Origin: Bacillota bacterium
Lineage (GTDB): Bacteria > Bacillota_I > Bacilli_A > RF39 > UBA660
Direction: 5' to 3'
Length of the DNA: 38,746 nucleotides
NCBI GenBank assembly: GCA_015059495.1
Contig: SVAI01000001.1
Coordinates: 1,218,207 to 1,256,952, forward strand
The translations under genes were made by a program, and so were the position numbers. The notes under the pieces were generated by a model that was not told where the DNA came from, did not search any database, and was given only the letters and a program-made list of their open reading frames with translations. Shown here in pieces: positions 7,301-16,232 of the stretch (position 1 is its first letter; each line of letters begins with the position of its first letter).

Positions 7301-8119
7301 ATGAATGGTAAAATAATAAAAAATATAAGTAATTTATATAGTGTATTAACAAAAGATAAAGTATATAATTGTAAACCAAGAGGTAAGTTTAGAAACCAAA
7401 ACATAACTCCATTGGTAGGGGATGAAGTAGTAATTGATCCACAAAACAATTATATACTTGATATCTTACCTAGAAGAAATTACTTAAATAGACCTGCAAT
7501 AGCAAATGTTGATTACTGTGTAATCTTAACATCTGTTAAAAGCCCAGATCTATCTTTACTATTATTAGATAAACAAATATCATTCTTAACTATTAATAAA
7601 ATAACTCCAATAATTATATTTTCAAAATTAGATTTACTTAAAGATACTAAAGAAATAGATGATTTAAGAAAATACTATGAAAGTATTGGTATAAAAGTAT
7701 TTTATAATAATGAAACAAATGATATTAAAAAATATTTAAAAGGTAAAGAAGTAGTATTCACTGGACAATCAGGAGCAGGTAAATCTACATTAATTAATAA
7801 ACTAGGTAATTTAAATATATCTACAAATGAAATATCTAAAGCATTAAATAGAGGTAAACATACAACAAGACATGTTGAAATCTATAATGTCGAAGATATT
7901 AACATCGCAGATACACCTGGCTTTAGTGCTTTAGATTTAAATTACACTAAAGAAGAAATCAAAGATTCATTTATTGAATTTAATGATAATGAATGTAGAT
8001 TTAGAGATTGTATGCATTTAAAAGATAAAGATTGTGATATCAAAGATAAGGTTGAAAAAGGATTAATATTAAAATCTAGATATGAAAGTTATGAAAGAAT
8101 AATAAGTGAGGTAAAATAA
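7301..8119 (+). CDS. rsgA: small-subunit ribosome biogenesis GTPase RsgA
   Basis: Predicted 272 residues. It is a circularly permuted GTPase (G4-G5-G1-G2-G3 order): FSKLD near residue 108, P-loop GQSGAGKST at 155-163, and DTPGFSA after it. An N-terminal OB-fold-type segment contains LVGDEV. The C-terminal zinc site reads CRFRDCMHLKDKDC, the expected Cys-x4-Cys-x-His-x5-Cys. RsgA helps late maturation of the 30S subunit. The gene starts 3 bases after prkC ends, and its stop overlaps the rpe start by one base. It is somewhat shorter than the usual roughly 295-residue form. Confidence 0.95.
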   Translation: MNGKIIKNISNLYSVLTKDKVYNCKPRGKFRNQNITPLVGDEVVIDPQNNYILDILPRRNYLNRPAIANVDYCVILTSVKSPDLSLLLLDKQISFLTINKITPIIIFSKLDLLKDTKEIDDLRKYYESIGIKVFYNNETNDIKKYLKGKEVVFTGQSGAGKSTLINKLGNLNISTNEISKALNRGKHTTRHVEIYNVEDINIADTPGFSALDLNYTKEEIKDSFIEFNDNECRFRDCMHLKDKDCDIKDKVEKGLILKSRYESYERIISEVK

Positions 8120-8748
8120 TGTTAATTAGTGTATCATTTTTAAAAAATAAAGATGGAAATTATGAAACTATTAATAAATTAAATAATACTTCTTGTGATT
8201 ATATTCATATAGATATTATGGATGGTAAATTTACTAAAAATAAGAACTTTGAGTATAAAGAAATAGAAGAATTATTTAAAGATAATAAAAAAAGATTAGA
8301 TGTTCATCTAATGGTAGAGGATGCATATTCTTATATCGAAGATTACATCAAATTAAAACCTGACTTCATAACTTTCCATATTGAATCTAAAAGTGATATT
8401 AATAAATGTATAAAATTAGTTAAAGATAATAATATTAAAGTAGGATTAGCAATTAATCCAGATACTAGAGTATATAATATATTACCATATATTAATGATA
8501 TAGATTTAGTACTTGTAATGAGTGTTGTACCTGGAGAGGGTGGACAAGAATTTATTAAAGATGTTGTTAAAAAAATAAATGAACTAAAAGCATTACAAAG
8601 AAAGTATAAATATGTAATTAATGTAGATGGTGGTATTAATAATGAAACTATTAAATTAGTTAATAGTGATATGATAGTATCAGGATCATATATAACAATG
8701 TCTGATAACTTTAATGAAAATATAAACAAATTAAAAGAGCAAATATAA
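8119..8748 (+). CDS. rpe: ribulose-phosphate 3-epimerase
   Basis: Predicted 209 residues, a TIM-barrel enzyme interconverting ribulose-5-P and xylulose-5-P in the pentose phosphate pathway. Metal and acid/base residues are in HIDIMDG, DVHLMV and VDGGIN. The phosphate-binding region reads MSVVPGEGGQ where most family members have MSVNPGFGGQ. The N-terminal ISVSFL lacks the usual P-S-I-L start motif, so the active site is slightly divergent. It is the last gene of the rlmN operon. The thiamine pyrophosphokinase gene that often follows in other Firmicutes is absent, and a bidirectional terminator closes the unit. Confidence 0.9.
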   Translation: MLISVSFLKNKDGNYETINKLNNTSCDYIHIDIMDGKFTKNKNFEYKEIEELFKDNKKRLDVHLMVEDAYSYIEDYIKLKPDFITFHIESKSDINKCIKLVKDNNIKVGLAINPDTRVYNILPYINDIDLVLVMSVVPGEGGQEFIKDVVKKINELKALQRKYKYVINVDGGINNETIKLVNSDMIVSGSYITMSDNFNENINKLKEQI

Positions 8749-8762
8749 ATTATTTGCTCTTT
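8733..8762. terminator. bidirectional terminator between rpe and the minus-strand orphan
   Basis: AAAGAGCAAAT and ATTTGCTCTTT form an 11-bp stem around a 7-base loop, spanning the stops of both converging genes. Confidence 0.85.
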
Positions 8763-9793
8763 ATTAATTGTCTAACCATTTGCTTATAACATCCAATTGT
8801 TAATGGTATTTCATTATCAATTAAAGCTTGTTTTGCATCTAATTTTATTTCTTCGCATGCAACTTCTTCGCTAATTACCTTATATCCAACTATAAACTTA
8901 TCTAATTTTTCTTCATCATTAGATGGATTAGCATAAGCATTAGCAAATCTACTTAATGTAGCGGTAATAATACCATTCTCTTTAGCAATATTTCTCAATA
9001 CTACTGGATTTAATTTAGTCAATTTATAATAATCGATAATATCTATTTCTTCATTAATAATCTTATTTACTATATCTAATATTTCATCAGTAAAAATATC
9101 TTTTCTACTAAGTATTTCTTGAGACATTCTTTCATCAAATCCATTAGCAATAGGATTAAAGAAATTTCTTATTTTATTAGAATCAATAAAATTCTTATGT
9201 GCATAATCTTTTAAACTTAATCCAGAGTTATATACTCTTTGATATATATCGTTATGACTTTCATTTTCTACTTTTGATGCTAATGATTTATTATCTAAGT
9301 AAGTAGTTCTTTTTGCAGGTTCATTTCTTTTTTCTTTGCATAATCTAAGTATTTCTGATAAATCATCCATGAATAGATTAGAATTAACATATCTGTCCTT
9401 AAAAGCTTCTACAGCTTTTTCAAACATTGAACTATCATATTTAGAACCACTAACTAAACCATTAAGCGCAGTTCTTACAGCTCTATCTTTATTAGTCCTA
9501 TATTCTCTTAATACCTTTCTTATAATAAAGTCATAGTTATCATTTCCTATTGATTCTTCTCCATCAATATCGAAATACTTAACCATACCATCCTTATTAA
9601 CTTTTCCTATGTTAGTTAAAACATCAACATATTTTCTATTTTGATTATTAACATATCCTTCATTACGATATTTCATAACTTGAATAGCTAGAGCTCTTTT
9701 AGATCCAAAGAATGAAATTATATAATCTATATTGTTACTCATAACAAAAGAAATACCAGCTTCTACATTTGCTTTAAATACATCATCATACAT
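8750..9793 (-). CDS. unrecognised helical protein
   Basis: Predicted 347 residues, soluble and mostly helical, with no signal peptide or membrane segment. The ATG at 9793 has a strong ribosome site (AGAGGGGG). Segments such as ITATLSRFANAYANPSNDEEK and DFIIRKVLREYRTNKDRAVRTAL suggest helical repeats or nucleic-acid-binding helices, but I do not recognise a family. It has an exact sigma-A consensus promoter and forms a single-gene unit, divergent from the CotD-like gene. It is not similar by eye to the other minus-strand orphan at 2932-3690. Confidence 0.65.
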   Translation of the reverse strand: MYDDVFKANVEAGISFVMSNNIDYIISFFGSKRALAIQVMKYRNEGYVNNQNRKYVDVLTNIGKVNKDGMVKYFDIDGEESIGNDNYDFIIRKVLREYRTNKDRAVRTALNGLVSGSKYDSSMFEKAVEAFKDRYVNSNLFMDDLSEILRLCKEKRNEPAKRTTYLDNKSLASKVENESHNDIYQRVYNSGLSLKDYAHKNFIDSNKIRNFFNPIANGFDERMSQEILSRKDIFTDEILDIVNKIINEEIDIIDYYKLTKLNPVVLRNIAKENGIITATLSRFANAYANPSNDEEKLDKFIVGYKVISEEVACEEIKLDAKQALIDNEIPLTIGCYKQMVRQLIKSK

Positions 9794-9824
9794 ATTGTTT
9801 TCCCCCTCTTGTCAAACGACTAAT

Positions 9825-9853
9825 ATTATATAAGAATAGATTAAAAATGTCAA
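9825..9853 (-). promoter_or_regulatory. consensus sigma-A promoter of the 8750-9793 gene
   Basis: On the minus strand, TTGACA (9853-9848), a 17-bp spacer and TATAAT (9830-9825) match the consensus, about 30 bases before the ATG. Confidence 0.85.
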
Positions 9854-9897
9854 ATATAATTAATACACATAAAATATATAAGAAAGGATGTAATTAT

Positions 9898-10158
9898 ATG
9901 TTTTTTAATTCAAATTATAATGAACAAAATATGAGTGTAGATAATCAAAATATAATGATGGATAATAATTGTAACCCAAGTGTGTGTGAATGCCCACAAG
10001 AAAGATGTCAAACACGAGAAATACATCATTGTATTGAACATATTATTCCAATAAATACTAAAATAATTAATCATCACATTTATCATCATATATATAAACC
10101 AGTATATACATGTTCTGAAGAAAATATATGTTCAAGTGATAGTACTTGTTGTATGTAA
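9898..10158 (+). CDS. CotD-like inner spore coat protein
   Basis: Predicted 86 residues from the ATG at 9898 (AAAGGATG ribosome site); in-frame starts further upstream lack one. The N-terminal third is Asn/Met-rich. A Cys-rich part (CECPQERC) and then a His-rich part, EHIIPINTKIINHHIYHHIYKPVY, follow, and the protein ends in TCCM. The I-x-P-x-x-T-x-x-x-N-H-H-x-Y-x-H pattern is that of CotD, a small His/Cys-rich coat protein. A CATAAAATA element at 9868-9876 fits the -10 of sigma-E/sigma-K promoters, but no good -35 is seen. It is the second coat-type gene in the window. Confidence 0.75.
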   Translation: MFFNSNYNEQNMSVDNQNIMMDNNCNPSVCECPQERCQTREIHHCIEHIIPINTKIINHHIYHHIYKPVYTCSEENICSSDSTCCM

Positions 10159-10159
10159 T

Positions 10160-10184
10160 AAAAGTACCTTAAGGTACTTTTTTA
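10160..10184 (+). terminator. terminator after CotD-like gene
   Basis: A 9-bp stem (AAAAGTACC/GGTACTTTT) with TTAA loop and a T run begins 2 bases after the stop. Confidence 0.88.
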
Positions 10185-10234
10185 TTTTACTTTATTGTGT
10201 TAAAATATATCTAATCAAAAAGGAGTTGATCTAA

Positions 10235-11956
10235 ATGGATTTCATAAAATCACAAGAAGAAAAGATCAAAGAAGTATTAAATAAAATAGGGTATAAAGTA
10301 GATTATGTTAAATTAAATGTATCTAATATGCCTGAACTAGGAGATTATCAATTTAATGGTGTTATGCCTCTTGCAAAAGAATATCATAAAAACCCAAGAG
10401 AAATAGCACAAGAACTAGTTGATAACTTAGATAAAGAAGATTTTGAAAAGATAAGTGTTGATGGACCAGGATTTATTAACATTAAATTTTCGAATGCTGC
10501 ACTAGTTAATTACTTTAAAGATTATACATTAAAAGAATATGATAAAAATAATAAAACTATAGTTTTAGATTATGGTTCACCAAATGTTGCAAAAGCATTA
10601 CATGTAGGTCATTTAAGAAGTGCAAATATTGGTGAAGCTTTAAAAAGATTAGCAACATTCCTTGGCTATAATACAATATCAGATAATTATTTAGGTGACT
10701 GGGGAAGACCAATGGGTTTAGTTATGTTAGAATTAAAGAATAAAAATCCAGAGTGGCCATTCTTTGACGAAAACTATACTGGTGAATATCCAGAAGTTGA
10801 AATAACTAATGAAGAGTTAGAATATCTTTACCCAATTGCTTCAGCTAAAGCTAAAGAAGATGAAACATATTTAGAAGAAGCAAGAGAAATGACTGCTCGT
10901 CTTCAAAGAAAAGAAAGAGGAATCTATGCTCTTTGGGAAAAAATAATTGAAGTATCTAAAGCTAATATAAAACGTTTATATGATAAGTTAAATGTAGAAT
11001 ATGATGAAGAATATGGAGAAGCTTATTCTGATAATTTTGTTAATGATGTTGTTGAATATTATAAAAACAATAATTTAACAAGATTAAGCGAAGGTGCTTT
11101 AGTAGTAGATGTAGCTAAAGAAGACGATAAAAAAGAATTACCACCAGCTATACTAGTTAAATCAAATGGTACTGTATCATATGAAACAACTGATTTAGCA
11201 ACTATCTATGATAGGGTTAACAGACATAATCCTACTGCAATATGGTATGTTGTTGATAATCGTCAAGATCTTCACTTTGATTTAGTATTTAGAACAGCTA
11301 AAAAGGGTATATTAAAAGATAAAGACGTAAAACTAGAATTCCTAGGATTTGGAACAATGAATGGTAAAGATGGAAAACCATTTAAAACTAGAGATGGTGG
11401 AGTAATGACTCTAGAAAGTTTAATGGACCAAGTAAAAGAAGAAACTGCAAAGAAAATTAATGAAAACTATGACGAAAGTTTAAAAGAAGAAATAGCTCAA
11501 AAGCTTTCTATTGCAGCATTAAAATATGCTGACTTATTACCAGTAAGAACAACAGATTATATCTTTGATATTGAAAAGTTCTGTGATTTGAATGGTAAGA
11601 CAGGTGTATATTTACTATATTCAATAGTAAGAGCCAAATCACTATTAAATAAAGCAAGTGATATAAATGACTCTTTAATTAAAATTAATGGATTACAAGA
11701 TAGAGATGTATTAGTTAAGTTATTACAAGTAGATTCTACTTTAAATAAGGCATTTGAAGAAAGATCTCTAAGTTTCATAACTGATTACTTATATCAATTA
11801 TCTAAATCTTATAATAGTTTCTATGATGCTAATAAAGTATTAATTGAAAGTGATGAAGAACTAAAAAAATCATGGATATATATTACAAGAAAATTTGTTG
11901 AAGTAGCATCTACTTTAACTAATATTCTTGCTATAGATATACCAAATAAAATGTAA
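10235..11956 (+). CDS. argS: arginyl-tRNA synthetase
   Basis: Predicted 573 residues, the usual length. It charges tRNA-Arg with arginine. The N-terminal additional domain (about 1-100) is followed by the class I catalytic domain with HVGHLRS (HIGH motif, about residue 123) and MNGKDGKPFKTR (about 375-386) in the KMSKS position, the form common in bacterial ArgS. The helical anticodon-binding domain contains LLPVRTTDYIFD and ends DIPNKM-like. The start has AAGGAG, 8 bases ahead. The leader is too short for a T-box, and TGTTAAAAT at 10198-10206 is a likely extended -10. It is a single-gene unit closed by a terminator. Confidence 0.96.
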   Translation: MDFIKSQEEKIKEVLNKIGYKVDYVKLNVSNMPELGDYQFNGVMPLAKEYHKNPREIAQELVDNLDKEDFEKISVDGPGFINIKFSNAALVNYFKDYTLKEYDKNNKTIVLDYGSPNVAKALHVGHLRSANIGEALKRLATFLGYNTISDNYLGDWGRPMGLVMLELKNKNPEWPFFDENYTGEYPEVEITNEELEYLYPIASAKAKEDETYLEEAREMTARLQRKERGIYALWEKIIEVSKANIKRLYDKLNVEYDEEYGEAYSDNFVNDVVEYYKNNNLTRLSEGALVVDVAKEDDKKELPPAILVKSNGTVSYETTDLATIYDRVNRHNPTAIWYVVDNRQDLHFDLVFRTAKKGILKDKDVKLEFLGFGTMNGKDGKPFKTRDGGVMTLESLMDQVKEETAKKINENYDESLKEEIAQKLSIAALKYADLLPVRTTDYIFDIEKFCDLNGKTGVYLLYSIVRAKSLLNKASDINDSLIKINGLQDRDVLVKLLQVDSTLNKAFEERSLSFITDYLYQLSKSYNSFYDANKVLIESDEELKKSWIYITRKFVEVASTLTNILAIDIPNKM

Positions 11957-11958
11957 AC

Positions 11959-11991
11959 ACAGATTAGAAAAAAACTCTAGTCTGTTTTTTT
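11959..11991 (+). terminator. terminator after argS
   Basis: ACAGATTAGA and TCTAGTCTGT form a stem with one T-G pair, followed by seven T. Confidence 0.85.
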
Positions 11992-11992
11992 A

Positions 11993-12001
11993 TGTTATAA
12001 T
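11993..12001 (+). promoter_or_regulatory. extended -10 promoter of the beta-helix protein gene
   Basis: TGTTATAAT lies directly behind the argS terminator and 19 bases before the ATG at 12021. No clear -35 is present. Confidence 0.5.
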
Positions 12002-12020
12002 TAATAGTAGGGTGAAGTAT

Positions 12021-14456
12021 ATGAAAAAGAAGTACATGAAAAAGATAATAATTATTCCAAGTGCTTGTATTTTAATTGCTGTTATATTATTAGCTGTTAA
12101 AATATCATATGCTCAAAACACAGACGTTATAACTTCAGAAACATATGAGATTAAAAATAATACTATATATGCAGTTCCAACATCTAATGAACTCTTATTA
12201 ACTGAGTTAAAGGAAAACATAAATTCAACTGAAGATATAGAAGTATTAGATATTAATAATAATATAGTTAATTATAATGAACCTATTGGTACAGATTATA
12301 AATTAAAAGTATCAAATACTACTTTTAATATTGTAGTTTTAGGTGACCTAACAACAGATGGTAGGATATCTTTAGGTGATATAGCTAAAATATATAACCA
12401 TTATAAAGGTAGTAAAACTATCAAAGATAATACTGTAAATGCAGGAATGCTAATAGAAAATAATAAAGTAACTCTTGGCGATGTATCAAAGTTATATAAC
12501 TTTTATAAAGGTACTAAAGCATTCTCATATTATAGTAAAGATTATCCAGATGGGCTACCATTTGATGCTGATATAGTTGTTGATAATTTATCAGCACTAA
12601 AATCATCAAATGCAAGCGTTGGACAAATAGTTCAAACTAAAGGTTACTCTAGTGCTAATGACAATGGTGGAGCTAAATATAAAATAGAAGCTAAAGATAG
12701 TCAAACAACAGATAATGCATTATATATTAAATTAAATAATAATAATATAGCTAAACTATTAATAGGTAAAAAGACATTAAATATTAAGCAATTAGGTGCT
12801 AAGGGCGATGGAACTACAGATGACCATAATTACATTGCTAAAGCTGTAAATGCTGGAGTAGAAACTATATATTTTCCAGAAGGAACATATAATTTAAATA
12901 ATTCTAAAATAACCTTAAAAAAGTATACAAGATTACTTGGTAGTGATCAAAATAATACAATCTTAAAAGATGGAACTATAAGAGCACAATATGGTATTAT
13001 TGCTGATAATTTAACTTTTGATGGTGGGGTAAAACAAAGCGTAGGTTACGTAGGAGTAGCATCTGATTCAAATGCATCTATTCTTGTTAATGCAACACCA
13101 GCAGATAATCAAAAAACTGAAGTAATCTATAAAGATTGTACATTCAAAAATGCAACTGTAGCTTCTTATGCAGTAGATTCTGTAAAAGTAGATGAACCAA
13201 CAAAAAGAATTAAAAATAACCAAGTACAAAATTGTACATTTAAAGATTTAGGAAGACTTGCGATTTATCATAATTTAACTATGGGTAATGGTACATACAT
13301 TAATAATACATTTACTGATATCGGTAGTGATGAATTAGAATCAGGAGAAATAAGTGCAATATTCCTAGGAGATATAACAAATAATACAAAATATGAAGTT
13401 GATAATATCATTATTAAAAAAAATATATTTAATAATCTAATTACTAAAGATAATTTTGCTACATCTGAAGATCAAACACATGTTATTAATGCAAACTTTA
13501 TAGCAATAAGAGGATATAATGCATTAATCGATAATAATACAATTACTAATTTAATTGGATATGGTAATGATAGAGAAGGTGTATATACAAAAATACAAAA
13601 CTTAACAGTATCAAATAACACTATAACTGATGCTGGTATGGGTGAAGGTTATATATGTGCAAAACCACACTTTGGTGCAGCAGTAGCTAATATAATTAAT
13701 AATACTATTAGTGGTAAAGCAGGTAATGCAATAAGATCATATGAACCTGGTTCAATATCTGGTAATACAATTAATATTGAAAACTCACCTAAGGCAATAG
13801 AGTGCACTATAAGTGAAACTGTTGATCCAGTTTCTTATCCAATAACTATAAGTAATAATACTATAACATCTGGTGTATATACTGATCTTGTTTATCATGG
13901 AAAAACTATAACAGGATACGGAACTAAAAACAAAATAGCAAGTACAGTAAATGTTAATACATCAGTTATATTTGAAAATAATACAATTAATCCTGCAACT
14001 GATTATTCATCTTATATTAGTATGATGAATGTTGAAGGAAAAATGACAGTTAATAAAAATAAATTCAATTTATCACAAAGATCTGGGGACTCTATAATAT
14101 CAATTAGTAATAGTGATAAAGATTATGATAAAACTTTAAATAGTGAAATTGTTATTGAAGAAAACTATTTTGAAAATGGTAACTTTAAAACTTGTGCAAG
14201 AACTGGATTTGGACAAGGAGAAGGAGTAGTATCCAATAGAAATATATCATTTAAAAATAATACTATAAATCAAGTTTATCCAAGAGCTATATCTGCAATT
14301 ATTAGTCAGGTACCAAATACAAATGAAGATAAACTTATTGTAAGTGGTAATACAACAAATACAACAAAAGAAAATACTTTAATTAATACCCAAACAAAAT
14401 ACTTTGAATTAGATGATTCAAATTTTGCAAAAGTTACTCACAAATTAAAAGACTAG
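12021..14456 (+). CDS. secreted pectate-lyase-like beta-helix protein with dockerin-type segment
   Basis: Predicted 811 residues. A basic start and one hydrophobic helix ending near VKISYAQN form a signal peptide or anchor. Residues about 105-172 hold two Ca-binding-like repeats (GDLTTDGRISLGDIAKIYNHY and a second ending in LGDVSKLYNFYKG), typical of type I dockerins. From about residue 253, LGAKGDGTTDD followed by IYFPEGTY is the start signature of the pectate-lyase-3/GH55 superfamily. The rest is a right-handed beta-helix with many Asn-rich turns (NNTI, NNT). No substrate can be assigned, and no cohesin is visible. The ATG at 12021 is chosen with AGGGTGAAG in front; a GTG at 12012 lies within it. 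A beta-helix surface or glycan-degrading role is inferred. Confidence 0.82.
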   Translation: MKKKYMKKIIIIPSACILIAVILLAVKISYAQNTDVITSETYEIKNNTIYAVPTSNELLLTELKENINSTEDIEVLDINNNIVNYNEPIGTDYKLKVSNTTFNIVVLGDLTTDGRISLGDIAKIYNHYKGSKTIKDNTVNAGMLIENNKVTLGDVSKLYNFYKGTKAFSYYSKDYPDGLPFDADIVVDNLSALKSSNASVGQIVQTKGYSSANDNGGAKYKIEAKDSQTTDNALYIKLNNNNIAKLLIGKKTLNIKQLGAKGDGTTDDHNYIAKAVNAGVETIYFPEGTYNLNNSKITLKKYTRLLGSDQNNTILKDGTIRAQYGIIADNLTFDGGVKQSVGYVGVASDSNASILVNATPADNQKTEVIYKDCTFKNATVASYAVDSVKVDEPTKRIKNNQVQNCTFKDLGRLAIYHNLTMGNGTYINNTFTDIGSDELESGEISAIFLGDITNNTKYEVDNIIIKKNIFNNLITKDNFATSEDQTHVINANFIAIRGYNALIDNNTITNLIGYGNDREGVYTKIQNLTVSNNTITDAGMGEGYICAKPHFGAAVANIINNTISGKAGNAIRSYEPGSISGNTINIENSPKAIECTISETVDPVSYPITISNNTITSGVYTDLVYHGKTITGYGTKNKIASTVNVNTSVIFENNTINPATDYSSYISMMNVEGKMTVNKNKFNLSQRSGDSIISISNSDKDYDKTLNSEIVIEENYFENGNFKTCARTGFGQGEGVVSNRNISFKNNTINQVYPRAISAIISQVPNTNEDKLIVSGNTTNTTKENTLINTQTKYFELDDSNFAKVTHKLKD

Positions 14457-14477
14457 ATTTATTATCTAGTCTTTTTT
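14447..14477. terminator. bidirectional terminator
   Basis: AAAAGACTAGAT and ATCTAGTCTTTT form a perfect 12-bp stem with a 5-base loop and a T run, shared by two converging genes. Confidence 0.9.
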
Positions 14478-15310
14478 AATGTTATCATTTCATTATCTAA
14501 ATATGAATAATAACCCATATTATCATTTCTTAAACTTTCTTCTTCTAATGCTTTTTCTTTATATCCACTAGCAGAAGAGTATAATTGAATAATACCATCA
14601 TCACTTAATAAATTTATTAATCTAGTATTAACAAATTTCATAAACTTATCTTTCTTTTCTTCCTCAGTTAAATATTTATTAGAATATAACCACTTATAAA
14701 TATTAGATAACATAATAACATCATATTCCTTTTTAGTTTTCTTATGTATTTTTAATAAATCACTTGTTATATATCTAATATCCATTTTTTCTAAATTATC
14801 TCTAGTTAAATAATAATTTTCTTCCTTAGTATAACTTGGAATAACACTAAAAGAATCATCCATATGTTCATTAGCCATTAATCTATAAAATTTAGATTCT
14901 AAATCATTTTTATAAAGAGAGTCAAAGAATAACTTAGTACTATTATCTAAATAATCCCTAACTTTATAATATAAGCTTCTAGAGAATATTAAATTTTTGT
15001 AAAAGTAATCGTTAAATTCACCAACGCTTAACGCCTTTAAAGCAGAAACTTTTAACTTAGTGAAATAAATCTGAAAAGGGTTAATATCAAAAACATCAAC
15101 ACTTTTAGCACCATTTAAAGCACACGTTAGAAGTTGATCACCACTACCAGCAACAGCTAATACTTTTTTATTTTCTACATTTAATACAGGCATAAAATGA
15201 TCTATTTCTTCAGTAGCAGTATTATATATAGTATTCCTATGATCATTAGAATAGTCTTCACCAAATCCATCAAGTATTCTATTGGCTACTTTAATATCAC
15301 TTCTTAACAT
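14462..15310 (-). CDS. SAM-dependent enzyme resembling DUF3419/BtaA
   Basis: Predicted 282 residues from the ATG at 15310, which has AGAGGGGG at proper distance; ATG 15316 is too close to it. Residues about 50-95 form a Rossmann SAM site: VLAVAGSGDQLLTCAL, then VDVFDINPFQIYFTKLKVSALKAL. The D-I-N-P-x-Q-x-x-x-x-x-K pattern and the L-S-x-x-x-F-x-x-x-F segment resemble DUF3419 proteins, which include the 3-amino-3-carboxypropyl transferase BtaA of betaine-lipid synthesis. A later YDVIMLSNIYKWL segment fits motif IV of methyltransferases. It is shorter than BtaA, and no BtaB-like partner is nearby, so the reaction is unknown. Confidence 0.65.
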   Translation of the reverse strand: MLRSDIKVANRILDGFGEDYSNDHRNTIYNTATEEIDHFMPVLNVENKKVLAVAGSGDQLLTCALNGAKSVDVFDINPFQIYFTKLKVSALKALSVGEFNDYFYKNLIFSRSLYYKVRDYLDNSTKLFFDSLYKNDLESKFYRLMANEHMDDSFSVIPSYTKEENYYLTRDNLEKMDIRYITSDLLKIHKKTKKEYDVIMLSNIYKWLYSNKYLTEEEKKDKFMKFVNTRLINLLSDDGIIQLYSSASGYKEKALEEESLRNDNMGYYSYLDNEMITLKKTR

Positions 15311-15384
15311 ATCCATACCCCCTCTAGATATACATAATTATAGCATATTTACACAAATATGTCAAATTTGATACGTTTTTATTA

Positions 15385-15414
15385 AAATAAAAAAAGACTA
15401 TTCAAATAATCTTT
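15385..15414 (-). terminator. terminator of the 15398-15622 gene
   Basis: An imperfect AAAGATTATT/AATAGTCTTT stem on the minus strand is followed by a long T-rich tract. Confidence 0.65.
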
Positions 15415-15622
15415 TTCTAGTTCTAGTTTTATTTTTTAATTCTCTTTTTTTAATTTGATATTGTAAAACTTTTAACATAGCTTGTTTTTTTTCTAAACTA
15501 TTTCTTCTTTTGGCAATATCATTTAAATTAGATCTATATATGTTCCCGAGTTCATTAGATTCTTCTTTAATATATTCAATACCAAGTGAATCTAAATAGT
15601 TCGGGCTATACGGCTCGCTCAT
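15398..15622 (-). CDS. small basic orphan protein
   Basis: Predicted 74 residues. The N-terminus is acidic (SEPYSPNYLDSLGIEYIKEESNE). The C-terminal two thirds form a strongly basic helix (KKQAMLKVLQYQIKKRELKNKTRTRKRLF) that could be a coiled coil or bind nucleic acid. I do not recognise a family. The nearest Shine-Dalgarno (AAAGGAG) is about 15 bases from the ATG, unusually far, and a TAG lies in frame between them, so no earlier start is possible. A terminator overlaps its end, supporting a real transcript. Confidence 0.5.
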   Translation of the reverse strand: MSEPYSPNYLDSLGIEYIKEESNELGNIYRSNLNDIAKRRNSLEKKQAMLKVLQYQIKKRELKNKTRTRKRLFE

Positions 15623-15706
15623 AAATTTCTATTTCTTCTCCTTTGTGGATATAATCATAGCATATTTTACTTAAATAATCAAATTTTAGAACTCCTATAT
15701 ATTTAT

Positions 15707-16141
15707 TTATAATTTTTTAGTACATAAATCTTCCATAGATATATTAAATATTTTAGTATATTTATATATTACTTGTAATGATGGATTACATAACATATTT
15801 TCATATCTATGAATTGATGATTGAGTAACACCAAGTTTGATTGCTAATTGTTGTCTAGTTAAATTCTTACTTTCTCTTAATACTCTTAAGTTATGAGCTA
15901 CTAACTTAGCATTATACTTTGGATACTCTCTTTTAACTTTCTTATCACTTAATCCTATAACATAATCAATATTTAAATAAAATAACTTAGATATGTTATA
16001 AACAGTCTCTAAAGAGGGTATATTAACATTAACCTCATATTTAGAATAAGTATATAATTTTATGTTTAAATATTGAGCAATGTCACCTTGTGTTAAATCC
16101 TTATCTTTTCTTATTTCTTTAACTCTATTAAAAGTAATCAT
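15707..16141 (-). CDS. transcription regulator with two XRE helix-turn-helix domains
   Basis: Predicted 144 residues made almost entirely of two Cro/XRE domains. The first (about 5-60) contains LTQGDIAQYLNIKLYTYSKYE; the second (about 83-138) contains LTRQQLAIKLGVTQSSIHRYE. Each ends with the usual helix 4-5 pattern (LFYLNIDYVIGL; IFNISMEDL). A lysine-rich linker joins them. Such a protein could bind two adjacent half-sites as a single chain. It is divergent from the small membrane protein at 16260, whose promoter is covered by a pair of 21-bp direct repeats. The start is ATG 16141 with GGTGA upstream. Confidence 0.85.
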   Translation of the reverse strand: MITFNRVKEIRKDKDLTQGDIAQYLNIKLYTYSKYEVNVNIPSLETVYNISKLFYLNIDYVIGLSDKKVKREYPKYNAKLVAHNLRVLRESKNLTRQQLAIKLGVTQSSIHRYENMLCNPSLQVIYKYTKIFNISMEDLCTKKL

Positions 16142-16189
16142 ATTGTATCACCAATATAATTTTTACATTATTAAAATAAATATACTTTA

Positions 16190-16232
16190 AAATTGGATTT
16201 TCAGTTGAAACAAATTGGATTATGAGTTAAAA
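16190..16232 (+). repeat. pair of 21-bp direct repeats over a promoter (candidate operator)
   Basis: Two copies of AAATTGGATTnnnAGTTnAAA stand side by side at 16190-16210 and 16212-16232, a period of 22 bp or about two helical turns. They lie between the tandem-XRE gene and the small membrane protein gene and cover a TTGAAA-N17-TAAAAT promoter. An operator for the neighbouring regulator is inferred. Confidence 0.6.

Noticed and set aside
10186..10234. T-box leader before argS
   Set aside because: Only about 50 bases separate the upstream terminator from the ATG, and no T-box sequence or specifier stem is present.
12021..14456. Phage tail-spike or prophage origin for the beta-helix protein
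   Set aside because: It carries a signal sequence and dockerin-like repeats, and no phage structural, integrase or lysis gene lies around it.
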